This document shows, piece after piece, positions 45,230 to 53,900 of a stretch of DNA of 64,000 nucleotides (positions are counted from its first letter, which is position 1; each line of letters starts with the position of its first letter). The translations under genes were made by a program, and so were the position numbers. The stretch lies in NCBI GenBank assembly GCA_963785075.1, contig CAWATW010000006.1, forward strand, positions 434,001 to 498,000, in the 5' to 3' direction. The notes beneath the pieces are model-generated. The model saw only the letters and a program-made list of their open reading frames with translations, did no database searches and was not told the origin of the DNA. This DNA comes from JAOUGY01 sp963785075 (GTDB lineage: Bacteria > Actinomycetota > Acidimicrobiia > Spongiisociales > ZC4RG35).

Positions 45230-46201
45230 TCACCGCCCGGCGGTGTGGACGTCCTGGTACACGCGCACGTAGTCGACGTACATCTGCTGAGGGAACTCCG
45301 TGTCGAGGGGGACCGCCCCGCCCAATGTTCCACCCAGTGCGAGGTTGAGGATGATGAAGAACGGCTGGTCGAACACCCATTCGCGGTCGCCGACGACGTC
45401 TCGCGACTTGTCGGCGAACACGTCGCCGTCGAACAGCCAGCGAATACCTTCCTCGTCCCAGTCGACCGCGAAGGTGTGGAAGTCGTCGCCGACGTCGTAG
45501 TCGAGTCGGTTCCAGGTGGAGAAACCGCCGGCCCCCGCATACCCCGGCCCGTGAATCGTGCCGAGCACCAGATCAGGCTCCCGACCGACGTATTCCATGA
45601 TGTCGATCTCACCGACATTCGGCCATCGGTTTGCGGGGTCCTCGGCCTCCTCTTCGAAGCTCTCTCCGAGCATCCAGAAGGCCGGCCACGTTCCAACCCC
45701 CTTGGGGACCTTGATTCGTGCCTCGATGTGTCCGTACCGGAATGCCTGGAGTCCCTGTGTCTTGAGACGAGCCGACGTGTAGTAGGACCCCTCGTACTGC
45801 TCCTGGCGGAGTTCGATGGTCAGGAGCCCGTTCCGCACACGGGCGTTGTCTTCCCGATCGGTGTAGAACTGCGATTCTCCGTTGCCCCAGCCCCAGCCTC
45901 CGATGTCGTAGGTCCAGTTGGTGGGGTCGATGGTGTCCCCATCGAACTCGTCGTTCCACACGAGTTCCATGCCCTCCGGTGGCTCGATCGGAATCGGCTC
46001 TGGTGCTGCGATCGTGGTGGTCGTGGTTGTCGGCGCCGACGTGGTGGTCGGCGCCGACGTCACTTCGCTCGTGGCGGGCGATTCCGTGGTGGGAGAGCCG
46101 CTCTCCGGGTTCGTGGTTCCCGGCTCCGCATCGCCGGAACCGCAGCCGGTTGCCGCGAGCGCCAAGGCGGCCGCCATCCACAGCACCCGGAACCGTTGCA
46201 T
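45230..46201 (-). CDS. GH16 glucanase lipoprotein (laminarinase-like)
   Basis: 323 residues from the ATG at 46201 (GTG at 46213 is the alternative). Signal peptide with lipobox LAATGC, then a Thr/Ser/Pro linker to about 70. The GH16 domain has LVWNDEFDGDTIDPTNWTYD at its start, GHIEARIKVPKGVGTWPAFW, and the catalytic ExDxxE motif in VGEIDIMEYVGREPDLVLG, with HGPGYAGAG following. The C-terminal strand is QMYVDYVRVYQD. This resembles bacterial beta-1,3-glucanases (laminarinases). It should be tethered outside the cell and feed the ABC transporter encoded just upstream on the same transcript. Confidence 0.93.
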   Translation of the reverse strand: MQRFRVLWMAAALALAATGCGSGDAEPGTTNPESGSPTTESPATSEVTSAPTTTSAPTTTTTTIAAPEPIPIEPPEGMELVWNDEFDGDTIDPTNWTYDIGGWGWGNGESQFYTDREDNARVRNGLLTIELRQEQYEGSYYTSARLKTQGLQAFRYGHIEARIKVPKGVGTWPAFWMLGESFEEEAEDPANRWPNVGEIDIMEYVGREPDLVLGTIHGPGYAGAGGFSTWNRLDYDVGDDFHTFAVDWDEEGIRWLFDGDVFADKSRDVVGDREWVFDQPFFIILNLALGGTLGGAVPLDTEFPQQMYVDYVRVYQDVHTAGR

Positions 46202-46213
46202 CTCGGCCGCCAC

Positions 46214-47113
46214 CTACCCCTTGACTGCGCCCGCAGTGAGTCCACCGATGATGTAGCGCTGCAGGAACATGAAGAGGATCAGCATCGGCAGCATGAGCAT
46301 GAGGACGGCTGCGGCGATCCCGGGCCAGTTGCTCCCGTACACGCCCTCGAACACGATCAAACCCCTCGTGATCGGGAAGTAGTCCTGATTCGTGAGGTAG
46401 ATCGTCGGGAGAATCAGCTCGTTCCAGATACCGATGGCATGGAGCACGGTGACCGTCGCCACCGCCGGCCTGATCAACGGGAAGATCACAGTGAACACAT
46501 ACCGGATGTAGCCCGAGCCGTCGACAGCCGCCGATTCGTCGAGCTCGCGGGGAATAGACTTCATGTAGTTGACCAGGATGATCATGCCGATCGGGTTGAT
46601 CAGGAACAACAGGATGTAGCCGGGACGGGTGTTGTACAGGCCCAGATTCAGAATCAACTGGAACTGGGGGATCAGTGCCGGGGGAAGGAACAGGGCCACG
46701 ACGTACATGGTCAGGATCGCACCGCTGCCCTTGAAGTACCCCCGAGCGATCGGAAACGCCACGAAGAGCGACGTCGCGATGAAGACGGCGGTGGCGATGG
46801 CGGTGTACAGGGCCGAGTTGAGCATGTACTGCGGGAAGTTGGCGAGCTCCCAGGCCTCGCCGAAGTTGGCCAGGCTGGGGCCGCTGACGACCCCGGCCGG
46901 GTCCCTCAAGTAGTCCGGCAGGGTCTTCAGCGCCGTGTTGATCAGCATGAAGACCGGCCAGAGGTAGAACACGGCCACCAGACCGAGCACGAAATACGAG
47001 AAGATCTTCAGGAGCCGTGATCGCGCCGTGACGCTGGCCGGTTCCTTCCCGGTGAGATCCATCACCTGGTCGAGGGTCTTGGTGACCCCGTGTTGTTCGA
47101 GGGCGTCACTCAT
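46214..47113 (-). CDS. Sugar ABC transporter permease (MalG type)
   Basis: 299 residues with six membrane helices. An unusually long charged N-terminus (DALEQHGVTKTLDQVMDLTG) precedes LLKIFSYFVLGLVAVFYLWP. The EAA loop that docks the ATPase is ESAAVDGSGYIRYVFTVIFP, a match to the EAAxxDGAxxxxxFxxIxxP consensus. It pairs with the permease upstream, overlapping by 4 bp. No ATP-binding subunit is encoded nearby, so a shared MsiK-type ATPase elsewhere is likely, as in other actinobacteria. Confidence 0.93.
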   Translation of the reverse strand: MSDALEQHGVTKTLDQVMDLTGKEPASVTARSRLLKIFSYFVLGLVAVFYLWPVFMLINTALKTLPDYLRDPAGVVSGPSLANFGEAWELANFPQYMLNSALYTAIATAVFIATSLFVAFPIARGYFKGSGAILTMYVVALFLPPALIPQFQLILNLGLYNTRPGYILLFLINPIGMIILVNYMKSIPRELDESAAVDGSGYIRYVFTVIFPLIRPAVATVTVLHAIGIWNELILPTIYLTNQDYFPITRGLIVFEGVYGSNWPGIAAAVLMLMLPMLILFMFLQRYIIGGLTAGAVKG

Positions 47114-48048
47114 CCCATGTACCTCGCTTCTCTCCAGCTGACGTACTTGTTGGCCAGGAATCCGATGATCAGGACCAGGAAGAACAGCACGATGGACGCT
47201 GCGGCGGCGAAGCCCTGGCGGAACGCCGGGGAGTCACCTTGTCCGAAACCCTCCGCAAAGACCAGGTAGCCGAGCACCTGGGTTCCGGGCTTGTAGCCGA
47301 TCGCCACGAGGAACAGCTGCCACGCCTGCAGCGACCCGATGATGTTCAAGAGGAAGTTCGTGTTGATCGCCGGTGTGAGCTGTGGCCAGGTGATGTTGCG
47401 GAACAGCGACCATCCGCTCGCGCCGTCGATTCGAGCCGCCTCGTACAGGTCGGTGTTGATGGTCTGCATGCCGGCCAGGAAGATGACCATGGTGATGCCG
47501 ACATTCGCCCAGATCTGCACCACGATCACCCAGCCAAAGGCCTCACCGGGCTGCCCCCCGAGGAACTCCGATGAGAGCCCGAACCAGTCGAAGATCATTG
47601 CCATGGGCCCTCCCCGCGGTTGGAGGAAGAGCTTCCACATCAGGCCCTGGATCACCACGCCGAGGATCACCGGCAGGAAGAAGAGGGTTCGGAAGAACGT
47701 CCGGCCCTTCAGCTTCTGGTTCACCAGGAGTGCAAGGATCAGACCCAGGGTGAACTGGACGAAGGTGACGATCACGGAGAACTGGAGCGTTCTCAACGTG
47801 GCGTCGAGGTTGTCTCTCGAGGCGAGGCCCCGGAACAGGAACTCGTCGTAGTTGTCGAGTCCGATCCAGTTGACCGGCGCCCCCCTGAGTCCGCTTGCGT
47901 CGGTGAAGGAGTACCCGACTGTCGCCAGAGAGGGGCCGAGGGCGATCAGCACGTACAGGAGAACGCCGGGGATCAGGAGCATGAGGGGCGTGAAGCGCCT
48001 CCCCCTGCCGGCACTGCCGAACAGATAGTTCTTGTTCATGATCGCCAT
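47110..48048 (-). CDS. Sugar ABC transporter permease (MalF type)
   Basis: 312 residues from the ATG at 48048. Six helices: PLMLLIPGVLLYVLIALGP first, then the periplasmic stretch with GLDNYDEFLFRGLA. The EAA loop reads YEAARIDGASGWSLFRNITWP, a full consensus match. It forms the channel with the MalG-type partner. The gene follows the binding-protein gene after 99 bp containing a strong hairpin that should reduce permease expression relative to the binding protein. Confidence 0.93.
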   Translation of the reverse strand: MAIMNKNYLFGSAGRGRRFTPLMLLIPGVLLYVLIALGPSLATVGYSFTDASGLRGAPVNWIGLDNYDEFLFRGLASRDNLDATLRTLQFSVIVTFVQFTLGLILALLVNQKLKGRTFFRTLFFLPVILGVVIQGLMWKLFLQPRGGPMAMIFDWFGLSSEFLGGQPGEAFGWVIVVQIWANVGITMVIFLAGMQTINTDLYEAARIDGASGWSLFRNITWPQLTPAINTNFLLNIIGSLQAWQLFLVAIGYKPGTQVLGYLVFAEGFGQGDSPAFRQGFAAAASIVLFFLVLIIGFLANKYVSWREARYMG

Positions 48049-48080
48049 CGAATCATGCCTCCCCGGTCTGTTGCCTCTTC

Positions 48081-48115
48081 CGGAGGGTCCTCGCCGCTGT
48101 GGCGAGGACCCTCCG
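48081..48115 (-). terminator. Intra-operon hairpin between binding protein and permease
   Basis: CGGAGGGTCCTCGCC (48081-48095) and GGCGAGGACCCTCCG (48101-48115) form a perfect 15-bp stem with a 5-nt loop. In the direction of transcription it follows the binding-protein stop by 32 bp, and no U-run follows. Such partial terminators or mRNA-protecting stems raise binding protein over permease levels. Confidence 0.75.
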
Positions 48116-48147
48116 TCGGAGGTGTGCTATTCGGTGTCTACTCGGTG

Positions 48148-49554
48148 CTACCCGGCGCTGAGGCCGGCCTCGAGGTCTGCTTGCGCCTGATCGGCGAGGG
48201 CTTTCGCATCGTCCCACTCGTTGAACGGTGTGAACCACGACGCTCCCTGCCAGCCATTCGCCCACTGGCCGGCACCGGTCGGTGCGACCCAGATCTGCTC
48301 GAAGGCGGTGCGATAGTTGGCGAGAAGCGGCGCAACCGCGTCACCAACCGTGCTGTCGAGCGTCGCCGTGGGCTGCGTGGGAATGAAGCCCGTTGCGTCC
48401 ACGAATGCCTGGTAGTTGTCGGGGTCCGAGATGGCTGCGAGATACGCCTTTGCCACATCCGGGTTCGGCGTGTCCTCGGCGATCATGAAGCTGAGGTCGT
48501 ACTTGCCGAACAGGTACTGGTTGTCGGCCGGATCATCGGATCCCGGGACGGGAACGTAGGTCCAGGCGAAGTCGGGCTCGAAGCCTTCGAGGTTGGCGCC
48601 CTGCCACGTGCCGGTGGGCAAGAAGGCCACATCGCCGGCCGCGTACCGGGCCGTGGCCTCGTCGTGGCTGAGACCTGTCACACCCGGTTCGAGCATGTCC
48701 TGGGCATACACCTGGAGCTTCTCCATGAGCTCGAGGCCCTCACCCTCGTTCCACTTGATCTCGCCGGTCCACAGGCCTTCGGACAGCGCGGCCTGGTCGG
48801 GGAACTGTGCCCCGAGGATGCCGTAGGAACCCACGAAGATCGGCCACACGTCGCCGCCGCCCTGCGTCATGCAGGCGTAGTCGGCAGCGATGATGGTCTC
48901 ACATGCGGCGACCAGTTCGCTCCACGTCGTCGGGATCTCTACTCCGACCTCGGCCAACAGATCGGTGTTCGTGAACATACCGCTGAAGGCGCTGCGACCC
49001 ATGTTGATGGCGTACACGCTCCCATTGAACGAACCGGCATCCTGGATGGTCGGCTCGTCGAAGTTCTGGACGAATGGCTCATCGGTGATGTCCATGATCA
49101 GCCCGGCCTCGATCAGCTGCTGCCACGTGGGAGGGGAGCTGATGCCCGACATGTACGGCTGGATGCCGTTGGTGAATCCTGCACACGGTGCCACGCAGTA
49201 GTCGATCACGTCGACGTCTGACGCCGAGAGCCGGGTCTGAATCGAGGTGGGCATGTCCTCGGGAGTCACGATCGACATGTCGACGGTGACGCCGGGGTTC
49301 GCGGCCTCGAAGTCGGCGTTGAACGAGTCCATGTACTCGGTGAACGCCGGGTTCTGATGGATGAGGACCCGCAACGTCACATCTTCGCCGGTGCTCCCGC
49401 CGCCTGCGGCGGTGGTTTCGCTGGAGCCGCCGGCTGCGGTGGTTTCACTCGTGTCGCCCTCGGTCGTCGCGGCGCCGTCGTCTCCACCGCATGCGGCGAG
49501 CACCATCGCCAGCGCGACGAGGAGCGCCACCCACAGGCTTCGTGTCTTCTTCAT
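48148..49554 (-). CDS. Extracellular sugar-binding lipoprotein of the ABC transporter
   Basis: 468 residues from the ATG at 49554 (AGGAGG upstream). Signal peptide VALLVALAMVLAACGGDDG with lipobox LAAC, a Ser/Thr/Gly linker, then the family 1 solute-binding fold: TLRVLIHQNPAFTEYMDSF, DFEAANPGVTVDMSIV, the SVYAINMGRSAFSGMFTNTD hinge and PGSDDPADNQYLFGKYDLS. It captures oligosaccharides for the two permeases. The promoter has a LacI-type operator matching those before the divergent lacI gene, so expression should be induced by glucan-derived sugar. Confidence 0.92.
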   Translation of the reverse strand: MKKTRSLWVALLVALAMVLAACGGDDGAATTEGDTSETTAAGGSSETTAAGGGSTGEDVTLRVLIHQNPAFTEYMDSFNADFEAANPGVTVDMSIVTPEDMPTSIQTRLSASDVDVIDYCVAPCAGFTNGIQPYMSGISSPPTWQQLIEAGLIMDITDEPFVQNFDEPTIQDAGSFNGSVYAINMGRSAFSGMFTNTDLLAEVGVEIPTTWSELVAACETIIAADYACMTQGGGDVWPIFVGSYGILGAQFPDQAALSEGLWTGEIKWNEGEGLELMEKLQVYAQDMLEPGVTGLSHDEATARYAAGDVAFLPTGTWQGANLEGFEPDFAWTYVPVPGSDDPADNQYLFGKYDLSFMIAEDTPNPDVAKAYLAAISDPDNYQAFVDATGFIPTQPTATLDSTVGDAVAPLLANYRTAFEQIWVAPTGAGQWANGWQGASWFTPFNEWDDAKALADQAQADLEAGLSAG

Positions 49555-49625
49555 CGATCCGTCCTCCTCTTTCGAACTACTCGGCCATCCGAGAATCTCC
49601 CGTGTGAACGCTCTCATGATGGGTA

Positions 49626-49643
49626 TGTGAGAGCGCTCTCACA
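49626..49643. promoter_or_regulatory. LacI-type operator O1
   Basis: TGTGAGAGCGCTCTCACA is a perfect 18-bp palindrome with the CG-centred core GAGAGCGCTCTC typical of LacI/PurR-family sites. It lies 72 bp upstream of the binding-protein start, immediately downstream of a minus-strand TATAGT -10 element (49647-49652). Confidence 0.88.
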
Positions 49644-49646
49644 CGA

Positions 49647-49674
49647 CTATACGACTGCCGGAGAGCCCCGTCAA
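49647..49674 (-). promoter_or_regulatory. Predicted promoter of the ABC-transporter operon
   Basis: On the minus strand, TTGACG (49674-49669) and TATAGT (49652-49647) are spaced by 16 bp, a good sigma-70-type match. Operator O1 begins just after the -10, so repressor binding would block transcription start. Confidence 0.65.
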
Positions 49675-49677
49675 GTG

Positions 49678-49706
49678 TTGACATCATGGGCTATGTTCTT
49701 TACGAT
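49678..49706 (+). promoter_or_regulatory. Predicted promoter of the lacI-family gene
   Basis: TTGACA (49678-49683) and TACGAT (49701-49706) are separated by 17 bp. Operators O2/O3 begin 7 bp after the -10, where transcription should start, indicating autoregulation. Confidence 0.65.
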
Positions 49707-49713
49707 CGGACGC

Positions 49714-49744
49714 TGTGAGAGCGCTTCCTGAGAGCGCTGCCACA
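49714..49744. promoter_or_regulatory. Overlapping LacI-type operators O2 and O3
   Basis: TGTGAGAGCGCT at 49714-49725 matches the left 12 bases of O1, and TGAGAGCGCTGCCACA at 49729-49744 matches its core and right end. The two imperfect sites overlap by a few bases. They cover the expected start of the regulator's transcript. A further half-site, ACGCTCTCA, occurs at about 49608-49616. Confidence 0.75.
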
Positions 49745-49778
49745 CTCGCCACGGAGAGCGAAGCGGCAGGAGGGCGAC

Positions 49779-50813
49779 GTGAGTTTGACACTCGAGGACA
49801 TCGGCAGACTGGCCGGCGTGTCCCGATCGACGGTGTCACGCGTCGTCAACGGCAACACTCGAGTCAATCCCAACGTGCGTCGCCGCGTCGAAGAAGTGAT
49901 CGAGCGCACTGGGTACGCGCCAAATGTCGCCGCCCGGTCGCTCGTCTCGGGGCGAAGCGGTGTGATCGGCCTCGTGATCCCGAGCAGGGTGCACAGCCTG
50001 TTCGAAGACCCCTACTTCGCCCGACTCATTCAAGGCATCAGCGCAGCGAGCAACCGGTCGAGCAACACACTGTCGCTCTTCCTGTTCCAAAGCGCGGAGG
50101 AAGAAGCCGCGCTCTACCCGAGGGTCGTGACATCCGGCTTCTTGGATGGGTTGATCCTGACCGCCACGCGAATGGCAGACCCGCTGCTGACCCGCATGGC
50201 GGGGAGCGACATTCCGATCGTCGTGGTCGGGCGTCCGGACATGGGGGGCATCAGCTACGTCGATGTAGACAACCGCGGCGGCGCCAGGCGCGCTGCGACC
50301 CACCTGTGCGATCTCGGCTACGAGCGGATCGGGCTGCTGGGCGCACCGGTTTCCACGACTGCCGGCGTCGATCGACTGAACGGATTCATCGAGGGACTCG
50401 CTCTGTGCGGGAAGGCACTGCATCCGAGCCTCCGAGTCGACGGCGACTTCAGCGAGTCGAGCGGACATCGAGGGATGCAGGAACTGCTCGTCCAGAAGCC
50501 CGATGCAGTCTTCGTAGCGTCCGACACGATGGCCATCGGAGCCCTGAGGGCTCTCCGAGAGGCCGGCTTCCAGGTGCCGCAGGACGTCGCAATCGTGAGC
50601 TTCGACGGGCTCCCGGCATCCGAGATGTCGATTCCGGCGCTGACCACCATCCGCCAACCCGTGGTCGACACCGGGGCGCGTGCCGTCCAGATGCTCAACG
50701 ACCTGGTCTCTGGAGCAACCACCGCACCGGTCGTCGAGATCATGCCCGTTGAGCTCGTCGTCAGAGAGTCGTGCGGAGGGATGCGGATGTCGGCGGACAC
50801 GGGGATCGAATAG
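49779..50813 (+). CDS. LacI-family transcriptional regulator
   Basis: 344 residues from a GTG with AGGAGG upstream. N-terminal HTH: LTLEDIGRLAGVSRSTVSRVVN, the hinge helix region VIERTGYAPNVAARSL, then the periplasmic-binding-like effector domain (GVIGLVIPSR, DVDNRGGARRAATHL, DAVFVASDTMAIGALRALRE, VSFDGLP). It should repress the divergent ABC-transporter/GH16 operon and itself through the TGTGAGAGCGCTCTCACA sites, releasing DNA when a glucan oligosaccharide or related sugar binds. Genes for the large GH16, GH3 and phosphorylase follow on its own strand, so may share control. Confidence 0.94.
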   Translation: MSLTLEDIGRLAGVSRSTVSRVVNGNTRVNPNVRRRVEEVIERTGYAPNVAARSLVSGRSGVIGLVIPSRVHSLFEDPYFARLIQGISAASNRSSNTLSLFLFQSAEEEAALYPRVVTSGFLDGLILTATRMADPLLTRMAGSDIPIVVVGRPDMGGISYVDVDNRGGARRAATHLCDLGYERIGLLGAPVSTTAGVDRLNGFIEGLALCGKALHPSLRVDGDFSESSGHRGMQELLVQKPDAVFVASDTMAIGALRALREAGFQVPQDVAIVSFDGLPASEMSIPALTTIRQPVVDTGARAVQMLNDLVSGATTAPVVEIMPVELVVRESCGGMRMSADTGIE

Positions 50814-50907
50814 TACGCGAGTCGGTACATCGGCTCTGCTGAGGCATTGTTGAATCGGCGACCGGTCTCAGAGGAGATCGGCGAGGGAGAGGGACAGGGA
50901 GAGAAGT

Positions 50908-53900
50908 ATGAGCATGACGGTCACAGACCATCGACGACGACTCGGCGTCTTCGTCGCGTTCAGCGTGCTGCTGTCGGTGTTGGCGATGACCTCGGCACCG
51001 CCGGCAGGCGCCGTCACCACCGTGTTCGACGACATGGAGCACGGCGACCCATTCAACAACGGATGGTTCGCATTCGGCGGTTCGGTTGGGGGCGGAGGCA
51101 TATCCCCGAACGCGGCCGATATTCCACCGAGCGACGGTGGAGCCTTCTCGCTCGAGACCGGATGGGGTTCCGGCGGGGTGTCGGGTTTCTACGGTGGGTT
51201 CGGCCGTAACGCTCCAACCGACCTCTCCGGCACCGACCACTTCAACTTCTGGATCAACCCGGACGACGGTCAGGACTACACCCTGGAGATCAACCTCCAG
51301 GATGACGACAACGGCGACAACGCCATTGCCGATCCCAACAACGGCGAAGACGACGAGTTCCAGTACAACTGCGTGGTCTCGGCCGCCGGTCCGTGCGCGG
51401 TCAGTGGTGCCGGCTGGCAGCTGGTGTCGATTCCCCTCGCCGACTTCTCCGACGACAACTCGTTCCTGACGGGCGGCAACGGCGTTCTCGATGTCGTGCC
51501 GGCATCGGCAGGCGGCAACGGCCAGCTGATCAATGTGGTCGTCGCGGTCATCGGCACCGGCAGCGACGTCAACTTCCGCACCGACTACTGGGTGTTCTCG
51601 ACCGGGCCGATCGCCGAGCCGACTCAGCTCGTTGACGACTTCGAATCAGGACTGCCCTTTGGAGCCGACGGCGATGGGAACCTGGTCGGGTTCTTCACCT
51701 TCAGCGACGGAAGCCCCGTCTCGATCGCAACCGTCGATACGCCACCGGCGCCCGTCCCGGATTCGGCGGCGGGGAACTCCGTCCTGGCGCTCACGGGCGA
51801 CGTGACGGCATTTGCCGGATTCATCCACGCGTTCGAGAACACCGCAGCGGACGCCTGGGTCACTCAGGACTGGAGCGGCTTCGAAGGCATGAGCCTGTGG
51901 GTATTCGGACAGAACACAGGGACGACGCTGTTCATCGACGTCCTCGACAACCGCAATCCTGGCTCGACGACGGACGACGCCGAGCGCTTCACCGTGAGCT
52001 TCATCGACGACTTCTCCGGCTGGCAGCTCTTCGAGTTCCCATTCTCGGACTTCGTCCGCAAGGACATCGGAAACGGTGCCCCGAATGACGGATTCACGCT
52101 GACTCAGGTGCATGGCTGGGCGCTCGGAACCCTGAACACGCCCGGCGAGGTGACGTACTACGTCGACGACGCTCGTCTGTACGGCGTCGCCGAGATCCCC
52201 GATCTCGCAGTGACGTTTGCCTCCGGCAACTACGACATCGAAGAGGGAACCGTAGGCGACGTCGTCGTCAAGCTGAATCGGCCGATGAACGGTGACGACC
52301 CGGCTCAGGTCTCCGTGGACTACCTCACGGAACCTGGCACCGCCACGCCCGACCGGGACTACACCCCGGTGTCAGGCACACTCACGTTCGTCAACGGTGG
52401 CCCATCGGAGCTCAGCTTCCCGCAGCCGACCATGGACGACTCGAAGTGGGAGGGCAACGAGACGATCATTCTGCGTCTGGCCAACCCCGTCGGTGTCGCC
52501 GCCGGCTTTGCTATGCAGGCAAGCGGAACCGTCGTCGACGACGACCCGTACGATCCGTTCCTGCTGGACGACTTCGAGCGATTCCCTGATCTGTGGGATT
52601 CGACGGACAACACGACGATGTCCAACCCAGAGCTCGCCGACGGCGACCCCCTGGCCCGACCGGGCCAAGATGCGTTCGAGGGCGTGCTGCGGGTCGACGG
52701 ACCTCTCGCCGTCGACATCGACGTGCAGGGCAACACTTGTCTAGCCGGCAACGGTGTCATACCCGTGCACCTGCTCAGCACCGATACGTTTGACGCCCTG
52801 AGCGTCGATCACACGACGGTGATGTTCGGTGATGCATCCGAAACCCATCTCGACAATCGGACGGGCGAGGCACGGCGACACGAGGAGGACGTCAACGACG
52901 ACGGTCTGACGGACCTCGTGTTTCACTTCCGCGCCCGGGAGCTCGGCGTGGACTGCACGGGACCGATTCCGTTCAATGGCTGGACGTTCGAAGGGCAGCC
53001 GATCACGGCGGGTGGGTCGAGTGCCTCGCTCTGGCGCGACTTCCCGATCGGTCAGGACTGGTCGAACGGTGAAGCACTCAGCTTCTGGTACTACGGCACC
53101 AACGCCGGCGAGGATGTCACCGTTCATCTGAAAGACAATCGCGCCGCGGATCCCGGCCCGAGCGGCTGGAGTCTGGTGTGGGGTGAGGAGTTCAACGAGC
53201 CCGCCGGCGCTCAGCCGGACCCCGAGAACTGGGGCTACGAGATCGGCGACGGAACGGTCAACGGGATTCCCGGCTGGGGAAACGACGAGTTGCAGTACTA
53301 CACCGATGACCCGGCCAACGTCGCGACTGACGGAAACGGCAATCTCGTACTGACCTTGCGCGAGGCGGATGGCTCGCTGGAGTGCTACTACGGCGCGTGT
53401 GAATACACGTCTGCGCGCCTCGTCTCGAAGCACAAGGCGGAGTTCGCCTACGGGCGAATCGAGTCGCGGATCCTCGTCCCCGACGGGGCACCCGGGCTGT
53501 GGCCCACGTTCTGGAGCCTTGGAACCGACATCGACGTCGTGAGCTGGCCCCAGACCGGTGAGATCGACTTCATGGAGTACGTGAGCCGTCTGCCCAACGA
53601 GATCTTTGGGACGATCCACGGGCCTGGCTACTCCGGCGGACAGAGCTTCGGCAATGTCTACGACTTCGGTGAACCGGTCTCCAACGGCTACCACACGTTC
53701 ACCATCGAATGGGAGCCCGACCTGATCAAGTGGTACGTGGACGACCTCCTGTACCACACCGCCACCCCCGCCGACGTCCCAGGCGAATGGGTGTTCAACG
53801 ACGCGGTGTACCTGCTCTTGAACATGGCGATCGGCGGCAACTTCGGCGGTGCGGTCGACCCCAATCTGGAGCTGCCGCAGTCGATGGCTGTCGACTACAT

